Positions 35,396 through 47,140 are shown, counted from the first letter of the stretch. The stretch is 64,000 bases of DNA from Capsicum annuum (GCF_002878395.1 NC_061115.1:52492787-52556786); one strand, 5' to 3'. Numbers and translations are program-made. Notes: a model not told the origin generated them from the letters alone.

Positions 35396-37300
35396 TTCCT
35401 AGTAAGGAGAGGCGTGACTTCTCAATTCCTAAGCCTGACATATTAGCCACTGGTTTACATATCAGCATGACTAGAACTTTCCTCACTGTCAATGTTCTAT
35501 ACCATAATTGATTTATCTTGAATCATCTTTTCTATTTCTCTTTTCAAAGCACGACAATCTTCAATACTGTGACCCTGAACATTAGAATAATATGCATATC
35601 ATACATTATGATAAAAAATTCTTGAATGTGGGTCAAGAGTATACACAAGGAGAGGAGTGATCATGCCCCACTATACCAATCTATGGAATAAACTGGCATA
35701 CAACTCTCCAATTAGTATGAAGTTATCCCTCAACTTTTTCCTTATTTTATTGTTTAGCTTGGATAAAAATTGAGCCTAGAAGGTCTTTGGTATGTTTGTG
35801 GAGTAGAAGGATGACTCTGAGGATTTGGTATGGGTAAGATGGGGGTTGAACATATGGCTGTACATTATACAATAGATATAGAGGTGGGGGAATTGAGTAT
35901 AATGGATTTTGGGAGTGATTCTGTGGAGCTTGGGCATGAACTTGAGTTTGATCCTGAGGGTAAAGACGACGTGGTATTCTTGATTGTTATCGTTCTCCAA
36001 CAACAATTACAGTTATATCTTTCTCATTCTTCTTTCCTTCAACATTTCTTGAATCCTTTTGAGTTGTTGGAGTAATTGCTTTCGATATTGCAAAATTCAC
36101 CATACGACCAGTCTTAATCCATCCTCTATCATCTCCCGTATTTTGAGGACCTCAATAAATGGCTTGCCTAATGCAGATAATAAGTGTTGATAATATGTTT
36201 CATCCTGTGCTTGAATAAATACCTCCACTATCTTGCTTTCTTTCATTGGTGATTTCACCCTAGCAGTTTATTCACGCCATCTAATCACATACTCCCTGAA
36301 ACTCTCAGTATTCTTCTTCTTCATACTAGTTAGGGAGTTTTATTCAGGGATCAATTCCACATTATATAGAAATTTTTGCCCGAATTCATTTGCTAAATCA
36401 TCCCAACTATTCCACCTATCAATATCCTGATCAACAAAACACTCTAAGGCTAAACCCGAAAGACTCTCACCAAAGTAAACCATGAGCAGTTCTTCTATGC
36501 CTCCTGCACCTCTTAATTGGTTACAATAATGTCTTAAATGTGCCACCGGATCCCCATGTCCATCATACTTCTCAAACTTTGACATCTTAAAGTCAAGGGG
36601 AAGGTTGACACTGGGAAACATACATAAGTCCTTATATGAGACACTTTTGTAACCCCTAAGTCCTTAAAAGTTCTTCATAGCCAGTTGCAAACTTATTAAT
36701 TTTTTGGTCATTTCCTTTTATTCTTCTATCATAACAGGCTTCTCAGTGTTGAGAGGAAATTCATGCTGGTGAGTGCAGCCATAAGAATTAGTCGACTTAA
36801 ATGTGGGCTCAATAGCATGATGCTGATCAATAAAAATATTCAACACAGGCTCACTCACAGAGTGGGGAGGCAAAACCGGTGGATAAACCTCAAAAGTAGG
36901 AGCTTCTGGTTAGGGTGGTGCTGTAAAAACATGAACAGTGAGTGGAGCCGAGCATGTGGTAGCTTTGTGTTGAGGAGTGAGGAAATGAATATTGGAAGTG
37001 TTTGGATAGTGTTTCCCCAGAGTAGATTCTGATGCATGTTGTAACGTGTCAATAATAATAAGAAAATGTGCATGTGACACTGTAGGCAAGCTAGAAAGAT
37101 ATTCCATATTATCAGTGGGAAATGGAGGAGGCGACAACCCATTAGCCCAAGCTCGGTGCATTTCTATCATTTGTTGCTTTAATTTTTGAATCTCTCCATT
37201 AGCTCCTAAATTTTCATTAACCAAACTCTCTATCTGATTAGTGACAACAACCTCAGTATTCTTGTTGACCATAACTTTCTCTCCGACTTGGTGCAATATG
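35396..37300 (-). pseudogene. gag of Ogre-like element, broken
   Basis: On minus, the N-terminal part (about 37300-36910) has a coiled region EIQKLKQQMIEMHRAWANG followed by PPPFP. The core (36621-36340, 93 codons) reads MSKFEKYDGHGDPVAHLRHY and CNQLRGAGGIEELLMVYFGE, the retrotransposon-gag capsid type found in Ogre/Tat elements. The C-terminal part near 35590-35470 reads YSNVQGHSIEDCRALKREIE, with the NVQGHSIEDC part corresponding to the zinc-finger or linker region. Frames shift between the three pieces and stops are present, so the gene is dead. No pol follows it. Confidence 0.8.
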
Positions 37301-37425
37301 GAGAACCAGCCAAAATGCCACAAACCAACCACCTTAAAGTAACTAAATAAGAGATAAAAAAATGTGATAGAATTCAACATATTTTTCAAAATCTCTTTTG
37401 GTTCCACATTGTTTTCTTTTTCAAA

Positions 37426-37500
37426 AGATCACCGAACCCTGGAAGGGCACCTATGTATCTCACTCTCTCGAGAGGAGAATCAGGTGTGCGTAGTTCGTGA
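37426..37500. repeat. Conserved 75-base motif of Ogre-like element, copy 2
   Basis: Contains GGGCACCTATGTATCTCACT and GAGGAGAATCAGGTGTGCGT. It overlaps a minus-strand frame (37595-37386) that reads SPLERVRYIGALPGFGDLL, so at least this copy may have been translated in the ancestral element. Confidence 0.7.
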
Positions 37501-37636
37501 AGTTTTGGCACAACATGGCTGATCAAACTCTCTTTCTTTTTTTCTTTTTCTTTTTCTTGAAACTTTAAGAAGAAAAGAAAATAACAAATTATCAAAAGAA
37601 TTGACGAAAATCTTTTTGAACTTTTTAGCTTTAAAA

Positions 37637-37985
37637 TCCCTATACAAAATGAAACATATGATTACCAAAGAAAAATATTTTTGGAATTTTGATTTTGAAT
37701 TTCATATGAAAATGAAACTTAAAACTATTAAAGAAAAATATTTTTGTGGTTTTCTTTTAAATATGCATATGAACCACCTACTCTAAGAGTGGAGGAAAAA
37801 AATCCTATTTTTGAATTTTTTCAGATTCCTATACAAAATGACACATATGAATACCAAAGAAAAAATATTTTGGGTTTTCAATTTTGAATTTTATACGACA
37901 ATGAAACTTGAAATTATTAAAGGAAAATATTTTTGCGGTTTTCTTTAAGAGAGGTATATGACACCTACTCTAATAAAGAGTGAAG
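37637..37985. repeat. Duplicated block in leader of Ogre-like element
   Basis: Two blocks of about 155 bases, 37637-37790 and 37826-37985, share TATACAAAATGA-ACATATGA, GAAAAATATTTTT and CACCTACTCTAA in the same order. They lie in AT-rich leader sequence between the two right-hand copies of the 75-base motif. Confidence 0.75.
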
Positions 37986-38011
37986 AGATTCTTTTTGGAT
38001 TTTTTAACTAA

Positions 38012-38088
38012 GATCATCAAACCCACGAAGGGTTGCCTATGTATCTTACTCCAGAGAGAGGAGAATCAGGTGTACGTAGTTCGTCCAA
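38012..38088. repeat. Conserved 75-base motif of Ogre-like element, copy 3
   Basis: Contains GGGTTGCCTATGTATCTTAC and GAGGAGAATCAGGTGTACGT, then AGTTCGTCC. Close to copy 2 in sequence; copy 1 is more diverged. Confidence 0.7.
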
Positions 38089-39089
38089 ATAGGAAAATTA
38101 AATAATAACGGATAGACTAAACCACGACTGGAGAGACAAGACAGAGACTGGCAATGAAAACGTCAATAAAATCTTTTTTGAGTTTTCAATTGGACACTTC
38201 ACATAAAAATTACACCAACAACTATTAAAGAAAAATCTTTTTGGTATTTTCATTATATGAAACGTACAAGACTTCTACCATCTTTTTTGAATTTTTATTT
38301 TATAAAAAGCTCCTATTTAAAAAAATATTTTTGGAGTTTTCAAATTCTAAACGCTTACTAAAGAAAGCAAAAGGAAAATCTTTTTGATATTTTTGTTTTT
38401 TCAGAAATGAGTGCAAAAGGTAAAAATCTATTTGAATTTTTGGATTGTGAAAAGCAAAAGCTATAAAGAACACTAAAAACTACAAAACTCTCTTCTTCTT
38501 TTTTTGTCTTTCCCTTTTTTTCCTTTTTTTCTTTTTTTTTCCAACAATTTCTTGCCTACACACTTTACTTCTAACACATGCTTTTACCTAAATCAATCTG
38601 TTAAATAACACTGTTACCCTAAACATGCAACATTTAGCACGTAGGGATGCTTTAGAGGTGAGTTTCCTACAAAGGACTAAGTGAGTCCCGCTAGGTCTCA
38701 ATATTATGCAGATAAGCATGACCAAAAGGCTGACCTACGTTGGGGTTCACTAACAAGGTTGTTCGGGGGAGCGTATGGTCGATAGTGGTTGCGGTAACTT
38801 TCTACCCACTCCACACCAGCTGACAGCTCCCCCTTCTAAAATAAGGGTGACTCAACTAGAAGTCGTGTACACAACGTTTACTACAGAACTTATTGTACAA
38901 AGAATTGACTTGGATTATGAAATGATGCTAGAGATAAAGGGGTTACACATAAGAGAAAAAACTGTAAACACATAGCAAATAGGTACTCAACAATGATAAA
39001 CAAATACAAACAATAACACAAACAACGTTTATACATCCATAATGTCAAACTAAGCCGATATAACTCCAAAACTAAGCTCAAATTCTAAA
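38089..39089 (-). other. AT-rich 5' leader of Ogre-like element
   Basis: No gene. It contains repeated AAAATCTTTTTG-AGTTTTC words (38170, 38240, 38320, 38380) and a pyrimidine run at 38500-38545. Short open frames (38775-38975 plus, 39081-38890 minus) have no recognisable domain. Confidence 0.55.
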
Positions 39090-39114
39090 AAAAAAAAAAT
39101 AGAGTCGCCAAAGC
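39090..39114 (-). other. Primer binding site remnant of Ogre-like element
   Basis: On minus, after the 5' LTR end (39115), comes GCTTTGGCGACTCT and then a run of 13 T. The TGGCGACTCT start resembles the tRNA-Arg-type site of Ogre/Tat elements; the rest has been lost or replaced by the T run. Confidence 0.5.
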
Positions 39115-41205
39115 TGTCACACCCCTTTTTTACCACAAAGATTTTATTTGAAAGTTCGAAAGGGTTTTTATTATTGAGTGACAAAAATTAAGATTTGTTT
39201 TGAAAAGGATTCATTTTACAATTAAATTCAGAGTCACCACTTGGCATAACTAGGTGCGCCAAGTCACCTTTGGAAATCCTTTTTCAAATAGTTTTGACTC
39301 TAAAATTGATCGGCGAACAAAGATTCTGGATAAGAAATTTTATTGACCGAGGTTAAGGTGTTAGGCACCCCTCAATCCCGTGGTTGGACCACGGTCGCTT
39401 GGTGGAGTATATCAGTTACTTTTGACACTACGAATGTATAAACAACACAAAAAAACATAAAACAATCAAACAAAAATGAAAATAAATCCTAAAATATAGC
39501 ATACACTCCAATTATACAATCCAAAAGAAAATTAAAAAATGCAGAAAATATAAACCTACGTTATTCTAAATTAATCCTAAACTATGCTCCCATGCTTTAC
39601 CCGATGTCTCAGACCTTGATCACGAACCTCCTTCGAAGACATAATACGTCGGGGCATTCCTTAGTGAATAAATGCATAAAACCTCAAGGCATTTCTCGGT
39701 CAAATGAATACACTTGAATCAGATGCGATAAACTAGAAAACATTCAATACACACTCCACATTTAAACATTCAACAAAAACACTATTCCAAATTTTGGCTA
39801 CCCAAACCTATGTTTTCCTATTTGTTTCAATATATCATAATTCTATCACGTTCCAACAATATTCATGCTTATTTCAAATTAAACAAAAATAACAATAAAC
39901 CAAAATTAATTTAAATTCACCCTTCTTATCAATTTCTTAATTCCACCCCAAACAACCAATTTTACTTCTCAAACGAGATACCATTTCACCGTACAAACCA
40001 TGATCAAGAGAACAAACCACAAATCAAATCAAACATGCATTAATCACCAACAAGGATCAAACAACACAAATATTCAATCCAAAACACCAAAAACATAGTA
40101 AATAGTAAAAAAAAAAAAGGGAAAGAGAAGAATTGGACCTTCTGATAATTGATTTCTGCTGATACTAATATTTAAGAAAACTCAGATTTGGAATCCCGAA
40201 TAGAAACCTCAACAGCGAACATACTCCAAACTCGGTATCAAAAAATAAAAACCAGCTACTGATTCGATGACTCAATCGAGACTAACAAAACTCTAAATCA
40301 CGAATATTGATACCACCTAATCTTGAAAACCCCCAAAGCACGATATTGAAAATGAATTCCAAAGGTAGATGAACCCGTAGCCCCAAAAATCTGATAAAAA
40401 ATTGAAAACCCATACAATCTGAACTCCGGTGAGCTAACTGTGGTGAAAACTAATGGGAATAGGTCAGATTCCAGCGAACCAGTCGCCGGAACAGTCATTG
40501 GCAACCAGAGATTTGTTATTTCCCTTGATCATTACTTTGTCTCAACCATTTTCACTTTTTTCCCCCTTTTTGTATATCTATCCTCTATTTAGAAGAAGAA
40601 AAAAATAAAGATCATCATCCCCATTTACGTCTGTCTTCTGTACGTGAAGAAGGAGAAGTAAAAAAGGAATTGAGGAAAAAAATTACATATTTTTTCCTCA
40701 AAAATGGCGTTTGTGCGCTCGTGGAGAAGAAGAGAATATGGAGCCTTTTTTCAGTGATCTCCTCCGTATTTTGCGTCCCCCTGATGAAAAAGATTCCTAC
40801 CTTTTTCTATATCTTGTTATCGTATATCTTGAATGAAAAATCAACTTGTGGGCCCCCTTTTAAATATTGTAATCTACATGTATTATATAGTGAGGTGTGA
40901 GTGTAATTGTCCCACCGTGAGAGAATCTGTGAGTGAGTGTATATGGTTGGTGAGTGAAGGAAAAACATGAGGTCATGTAGGGTAGGATAGGTGAGGGTAG
41001 GCGTATGGGGTGGGGTAGGTTGTTAGGATGAGGTGTAAAATTAGTTAGGATAAGGAAATATTAGGGATTGGAGATTTAATTTGTTAGGATTGGGTTATTA
41101 TTTGTTTCCTTATGGGGAAAGTATAGAATGGGTGAGGGTACGTGGTAAGGTGAGCTAAAAATGAGTACAAGTGAACTTCAGAAGGGACAAAATTAGGTGT
41201 CTACA
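39115..41205 (-). repeat. 5' LTR of Ogre-like element
   Basis: 2,091 bases from TGTCACACCCC to GGTGTCTACA on plus, aligned with 28485-30626. Followed by ATAGG at 41206-41210, the exact target duplication. Confidence 0.88.
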
Positions 41206-41492
41206 ATAGGTACCCATGTAGGTAGTGCAAGCACTTCAATTTCCACTTTTTTTCTACTGTTCAGCTCCAAAACCTGGTTTCTAGCAAAACACAACATAAA
41301 ACACTTCATATCAAACAAAAAGACCTAAGTAACTTGCATATTTTCATTGTCTAAAGAGTCAAAAATGCTATGAAACCATAGAAAATTAACACGCTTAACT
41401 TAGAAAATTTTCATATCCTCAAGAAAACATAACAAAACAACATAACGACGCTTAACGAGGAGAATCCTATCATCTATCGCAGTCAATCATCA
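41206..41492 (-). repeat. LTR of element F, segment 3 of 3 (5' end of the LTR)
   Basis: Continues 28484 after the ATAGG duplication and ends at CAATCATCA on plus, that is TGATGATTG on minus, the LTR start. On minus it holds GAAAATATGCAAGTTACTTA, matching the plus-strand LTR of element E at about 17505. It is followed by the polypurine region. Confidence 0.65.
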
Positions 41493-41512
41493 ACTTTAAG
41501 CTCAAAATCTTA

Positions 41513-41532
41513 CCCCCCCCCCCCCCCCCCCC
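41513..41532 (-). repeat. Homopolymer of 20 C (G20 on the element strand)
   Basis: Twenty C in a row, followed by TCCCTCC. On the coding strand of element F this is a G20 run starting about 20 bases before the LTR, where the polypurine tract belongs. Copy E has no such run at the matching place (17445-17459). Confidence 0.9.
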
Positions 41533-42870
41533 TCCCTCCAATTATAACACTTAAAAACTAACTGTGTGTATCAATAAAGCACAACAATATGACACAAAGA
41601 AATTAAGATATGGCATTATATTAAAAATAATCAATCATGTATATGTATAAATTACACTACCCCAAACAAGTAAGCAGCTAGCAACACAACCCATACGCCC
41701 TCACGTCAAAGAAGTCTTGATCACTCATATGAAATTATGCATGTCAATGAAGGATAGATATCAAGAGATACTTAAGCTCACAAAGAAGTTCCAACAATAT
41801 GCATCAAATACCATAGGCTTGCCCTTATTTTCTCTATCCTAGATTTTAGACAATGGGGTTAGGATCACTATAGGACTTTACTCGACTTGTAATGTAGGCT
41901 TGGCGACTGGTAGGTAGGTACATATGGACATTTTAGTAACTAAGCCTCTTTGTCACTACACTTACTTTTGGGGTTCACTCATCAATAATTTCCTTTTATT
42001 TCATCGTTATTTCTCTTTTATTATTCTTTTATTGCACACTCAAGTTAGGTGTGGTTTCTTTTATTCTTTCTTTTGTTTTCAATTTTTTTTCTTTTGTTTT
42101 TCTTTTTGCACTTTTTTTTTTCTCTACCACACCCAGCCTTACTTTTTTTTCTCTAATTTACCCTTCTTCATACTCACTTCACATTACACTTCCCTATGAT
42201 AGCTACCCTCAACTCAGGCAATTTGCCTGAGTTGAGGTACACAATGTCCAAAAAGGACCAAGGTGAAAAAGGTTCATCGTAATAAAAATATGAAGGTGAA
42301 AGGTGTAACAAGAAAAATAGTTTATACAACCTCAAAATAGGGATCAAGGGATACTTATTCACATATGGATGGTCGTTTAGGATAAAAGTGGAATTATTTC
42401 AAGAACGGCCTATAAACCTTTCGTAACCTACTATCCTACAATCGAGGCAAGCCTAATCAAACAAGTTCTAGATTCAACAAACAAAGGGAACAAAGTAGTA
42501 TCTCACACACACATGGCACAGGGTTGCATCTTAAGATACTACCTATCTATTTCATATTGTTAGTAATGATTATTATGTCCTTAATTCTAATTCCATAGCA
42601 AGATTCACAATGGTCACAAATATATACATATCGCACAGTTAAAAAATAATTATTTTGGAGGGGAATCATTTTTCTCAAAAATCAAAACACAGTACATCAA
42701 CTGTCTTAGATACTTATTTTTCTCCTAGTTACACAAAAAACACAACACAATATAAAGAAAACCACAATACGACATAATATTGCCCTAGATATATCGGTTC
42801 TTCAACCATACCATGATCGATAGGAAAAAAAGCAGGACAAAAAAAACCTGTGGCAGCTCTAGTATACCCC
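41533..42870 (-). other. 3' non-coding part of element F
   Basis: No gene. It includes the inverted counterpart of the E-element words: CTATGATAGCTACCCTCAAC at about 42195 and a T/C-rich run at 42055-42150. ATAGGCTTGCCCTTA at about 41816 is shared with both element E and the Athila-like element. CTCAACTCAGGCAATTTGCCTGAGTTGAGG at 42209-42238 forms a near-perfect hairpin (stem arms CTCAACTCAGGCAA and TTGCCTGAGTTGAG). Confidence 0.6.
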
Positions 42871-45235
42871 ACCCCTAACTAAAAGACTACGCACTATCCC
42901 AAGTGCATAACAATAATATAAAGTAAGGGAATGGGTACATACCTAGATGCACTAGGCCCCTGTGTCATGATCATACCCATTTGGTGGTATGTCAGCTAGA
43001 AAATGTACCCACAGCAATCATAGATAGTGCACCTTATCAACTACTTTGGACACCCTAGAATTATAGGTGGCCCATCTCATGGCCTAATCAAATAGAATAG
43101 AGGGGTCCTATAGATTCTCTAGATGAGCTCTCTTGTTCCCAACAACTGGGATTGTAGCCTCATTATTTTTAATTAAATAAAAATATATAGGGTCGTAGTA
43201 AGCCACCAACTGAGCAAATGAGGTGATAATAAGAGGTATGGATAGAATCTAGCTCTTAGTAAGAGAGCGTACCTCTGCTCACAATGCGGACATCTCCTCT
43301 CAAATCTCACCTAAGTTAAGAGCCTCTATGTCACTGAATCAAGCAGACACTTTAATCTCGAAAGAATCTTTATGGGCATGCAACTCAGTAGTAAACTCTA
43401 ACATCTTATTTTGGAGTGCATCCCATAGCCTAGTCTTAGCAATATTTAGTGTCATTCGAACCCAAGGTCGGATCTACCCATACAGAGATATAAGTTTAGT
43501 CTCAACAAGCTCAAGTCAGATGGTAATAACATCTGGCACGCTACTAACCGTTGAACAAGCTCTTATTCTAGTGCTATCAAACCTATGGTTGCAGCTATAG
43601 TAGAAGGATGAGAGGGCATAGAAGATGCCCCAACCAGCTCCAAAGTGGAGGCCAAGGCTGAAGTAGACATGGCTAGGGTCCCCTCTCCTTGAGTACTCAT
43701 CTTAGGTGCAGTTCTCTACTCACCTATCTCAAAATTTATATTTGTATTAGTATCACCACCCTAACTATCACTATGCTTTATAGGAACTTATGGGCCCTCA
43801 AACAGGACCAGAATCATTGTTGGGGGTGTATGAGTCCTTTGAGCAAGGACTGGGTTTGTTGAATCCTTGATCAAACACATGTGGGCCTAAACTCTTTGGT
43901 TAACACCTGGAACCTCAAGTCCACTAGCTTCATTGCATAACTATTGGATAAGGTAAGAGAAGGGCAATGTTGTCATTCAATAAAGGCTCGCACATGTAGC
44001 TCATATCTAATAATGGCTGCAAAGTCTATATCATACCCATTCATTAGACTTGCAAATAATAAAGCACCATAATAGGTCAACAGGTTGTCTGCAACAGTCA
44101 AACATAATCAACAACAAACTGTCGTCCACCAAAACCTTGCAAAAAAATTCAGCGTTGCCTTCTTAATTTCCCTTTTCCCTCAATCTAGGGGGAATCATCA
44201 CCATGGTCTTAAATATGATTGGCAATCCATCTTTTCAAATCTATCCTTTGTCTCCTATGCTCAACATCCCATATAGCATGTCTATCTCACATAAATCTTA
44301 ACCTGAAGTCACACTCTTCAGTTGATATAGGAGCTATATAGTCAGGTCCAAAGAGAACTCAGTAAATGGATACCAATAAAATATCCACCTAAACTCCTCT
44401 CACCAATATCTACTCAAGTTGGGTTGCTCTACATCCCTATAACCTTTAGGTTTGGTCAAAGATATGGTAACAAAGTAGGAAGCATTGAACTCCCATACCA
44501 ATGGTTGGTTATATGAACCTTATAATCTAGTCACCCACCCCAACTAATAATGATCAATACAACCCACAAGTGCGGTGCTCCTACTAACCTGGCAAACTCA
44601 ATCTGCCTCTCCCCAAATAGTCCTCTTGGGTTGGCCTTCTCTAGTCATATAGTTGTTCTTCTTATAAATCATTTGTAGCCCATCTACACTGCACCTTTAG
44701 TTCACCTCAGCAATAGGCTCAACCCAGATATAACTAGAGTCAAAAACCTGGTCAGCCTTGGTTGGTGTCTTTATGTTTGGTGCTGGCACTTGATGGGATG
44801 TCTGGGTTGTACTCTTCACAGGATAGGGTACTATAGATAATGACTTAATAACTACTAATACAGACTCATTTGGTGACCCTCCTTACCTCTTTTAGTGATT
44901 CAAACTCCACCTTCTCTCTTTTATTAGATTAGAAAGAGTATGGTGGTAACATCCAAGCCAACTTTATTCTTGGCTTGGGAACTGGTCAAATGGCCTCTAA
45001 CTAGGCCTTAGCCTGAGTGGATATGGGTCATCTTCCCCACTTTGTTTGTGCTGGAAATTGGATGCACAAGGTGAATCTAATAATATGCTGAGCCTCAGCT
45101 TATCTCTCGGCCCTATTCTATGGGTCCACTGATCTGGTTAGAGCAATAGGGTACTCCTTCACTGAACTATTATGCTTGAGGGATTCATTCTTTCACCTCA
45201 ATGGTCCTGCCTTCTTTAGTGCTATAGTACCTAAA
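42871..45235 (-). pseudogene. Decayed 'putative plant transposon protein' ORF, copy F
   Basis: On minus, around 44170-43830, the translation gives ATLNFFARFWWTTVC, ALLFASLMNGYDIDFAAIIR and YELHVRAFIE, the same domain as 14580-15010 on plus and recognisable as the Transposase_32-type 'putative plant transposon protein' found in Solanaceae repeats. Upstream (45235-44400) is the N-terminal region and downstream (43800-42900) a T/P/S-rich tail. Stops and shifts occur throughout. This copy extends further upstream than copy E. Its 5' LTR is absent, the sequence passing into unassigned AT-rich DNA at about 45236. The molecular role of the protein family is unknown. Confidence 0.65.
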
Positions 45236-45867
45236 AAAAATAATGTTAATATCTGAAGGATGAAAAGGAATGCAAAAGTTTGAAGAAAAATCAAATTTAT
45301 CAAAATTCAAATTTTTCCCAAATTTTCACATCCATATACAATGTTTTTCACCCATTCCAGTCTAATTTTTGAACATAAAACTAAAATCAAAGATATGGAA
45401 TTCAAGACTTTTTGGTCTTCACAACCTTTTCAATTTCTACTTTTATTTAAGGCATGATTTAAAATTTTAATTAAAGAGAAATGCACCAATTTTAATTTTT
45501 TTTCGATTTTTCTAGGATCCTACCAATAGTATCATTGAGCTCCACATAATTTTCAAGCATAGTCAATCATCAACTCATGTTTCTTTGTTAATATTCCATT
45601 CTAGTACTTTTAGGAGCCAAGAAGCTTACCTTGATTTTGAAAGATGGAAGCAAAAACTTGAATAAGTGTAGAAACCCTAGCCTTAGTGAGTGAATATATA
45701 TATATGTAGGTGATGGATTGAGGATGAGTCTTTCCCTTTATAGAATTTCAGAAGGAGTTCGAGAATTTAAATTTTAGAGGAAGTTAGAAATTTGAGGATT
45801 ATAGGGTTAACAAACTGGTTTAAAATCTTTGAAAACTGATGGTAGGGTAGTTTTGGTATGGGTAAGG
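45236..45867. other. Unassigned AT-rich sequence between elements F and A
   Basis: No ORF or RNA gene seen. On minus it contains CTAAGGCTAGGGTTTCTAC near 45690-45672, a leader-like string often found downstream of a plant TATA region, and (TA)5 at 45698-45709. It may be leader or LTR sequence of element F or of an unrelated element. Confidence 0.4.
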
Positions 45868-46260
45868 TCAAGGATCGTACTCATCGCTACTGCGCTATTT
45901 TTATGTAGATCTAGGTATGAGTGTGCATCAAGAATAGCTGATTTAAGTGGCATTTGGAGTATCTTTGGGGTAGCAAACATTCTATGCTTCAGGAGTTGGC
46001 CTACTACCTTTTATTGTATCTTCGACATTCAAGATGAATTAAGTAGTTCTTAAATAGTGATATCGAGTTTTGGGATTTGGTTTGGTATCCTTAATTGTAT
46101 TTTTACTATTATCATATTATGTTGTTCAACTTCACTCTAGAAGCTTTGCCTTGAGTTTTTGGGTATTGATTTCCTTTTTTATATAAGTTGGGTGATAGCT
46201 TACTTGTCAAGGCTTATCACCACAAGTGTCATCATGACCCTTAGTTTTTAGGTCATGACA
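45868..46260 (+). repeat. Remnant of 5' LTR, family A
   Basis: Matches the end of the 3' LTR: GGCATTTGGAGTATCTTTGG at 45949 versus GGCATTTGGAGTATATTCGA at about 52942, and CTTCAGGAGTTGGCC in both. It ends TTTTAGGTCATGACA at 46260. Confidence 0.8.
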
Positions 46261-46285
46261 AATTGGTATTAGAGCAGCCAGGTTT
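46261..46285 (+). other. Primer binding site, tRNA-Met type
   Basis: AATTGGTATTAGAGCAGCCA directly follows the LTR end; it is the best kept of the tRNA-Met-type sites in the window. Confidence 0.8.
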
Positions 46286-46479
46286 CTATTAGTCTCATCA
46301 GTGTAAGAGTAAGGTATCTAGTAGCTCCTCGCAGATCAGTACATAGATGATCGTATCTATCTTTGAGAGGATATGACATATCTTTAAGAAGCTCCTTATT
46401 TTGTCCCTTATTATAAAAATTCTTTCATACCTTATGTTCTAAGTTATATTTTACTCTTTTTTTATATAGATAGTGAGGA

Positions 46480-47140
46480 CAAGATCTCATGAGACTAAAG
46501 ATGTAGAAAAATTATTTAAGGAGAGAGCCTAGTCTAAATAGAGAATTATGAGTCGTGGATAGGATCGAGATAGAGGATGGGCACAAGTATCTTCTTCATC
46601 TAGAGGTAGAACTTGGGGACTCTCTTCTAAGCCTCAATTTAAGCATATTAGAGATATAAGGCCCACTTTAATCCCACAGAGTTCTTTTATCCTGGTCTTA
46701 GAAGGGTTACTAATTCAATTATTGACACATTTGGAGGGTGCTTCTGTGAGTTCACCTGGTGTTTCTCTAGCTTCGAGTATGGTACCTCTATCTATACTAA
46801 AGCCTGTATATAGTGTTCCTCTGATCTCGAGTATGGATCCTTCTATAGTACCAATATCTGTTTATGGTACCTAATAAACTCTGTGTATTGTTCCTCTTTC
46901 AGCTTCGAGTTATCATCCTAGCTTAGTTGTATCTCCTTCTATTGAGTTGGATTATAGGGTTTTCTTTGCGTCTGATGAGGTTGCCCATATATCCAAGGAC
47001 TATCTTTGTCGTGTTTTAAAAGTTACTCTTATATTGACTATGAGAGGTAGAGGTTCTACTAGGGTTATGAGAGGTAGTGGTGCCCATAGTGGTGGTCATA
47101 GGACTACTCACTCAGGAGGTGGATGTGGTTAGTGTTATGT
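46480..47140 (+). pseudogene. gag remnant of family A element
   Basis: Only pieces of gag remain. The clearest is 46947-47132, with HISKDYLCRVLK (zinc-knuckle remnant) followed by MRGRGSTRVMRGSGAHSGGH, a basic G/R-rich tail like the one on minus near 10790-10700. The N-terminal capsid part is largely lost or unreadable, with several stops. Confidence 0.6.

Larger units (their letters stand above)
28485..41205 (-). mobile_element. Ogre/Tat-like gag-only LTR retrotransposon
   Basis: A 12,721-base minus-strand element with two long LTRs (28485-30626, 39115-41205) and an exact ATAGG duplication (28480-28484 and 41206-41210). Reading right to left: 5' LTR, primer-site remnant, AT-rich leader with internal duplications, decayed gag (about 37300-35400), and a non-coding part of about 4.7 kb with several tandem arrays, then polypurine tract and 3' LTR. 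No protease, RT or integrase was found between gag and the 3' LTR, so this is a gag-only, non-autonomous derivative. Assignment to Ogre/Tat rests on gag similarity, LTR start TGTAGACACC, primer-site style and the tandem arrays. Confidence 0.87.

Noticed and set aside
35776..36075. Overlapping open frames on both strands
   Set aside because: They lie within the gag C-terminal region of the Ogre-like element, whose true frame is on minus and broken; neither shows an independent domain.
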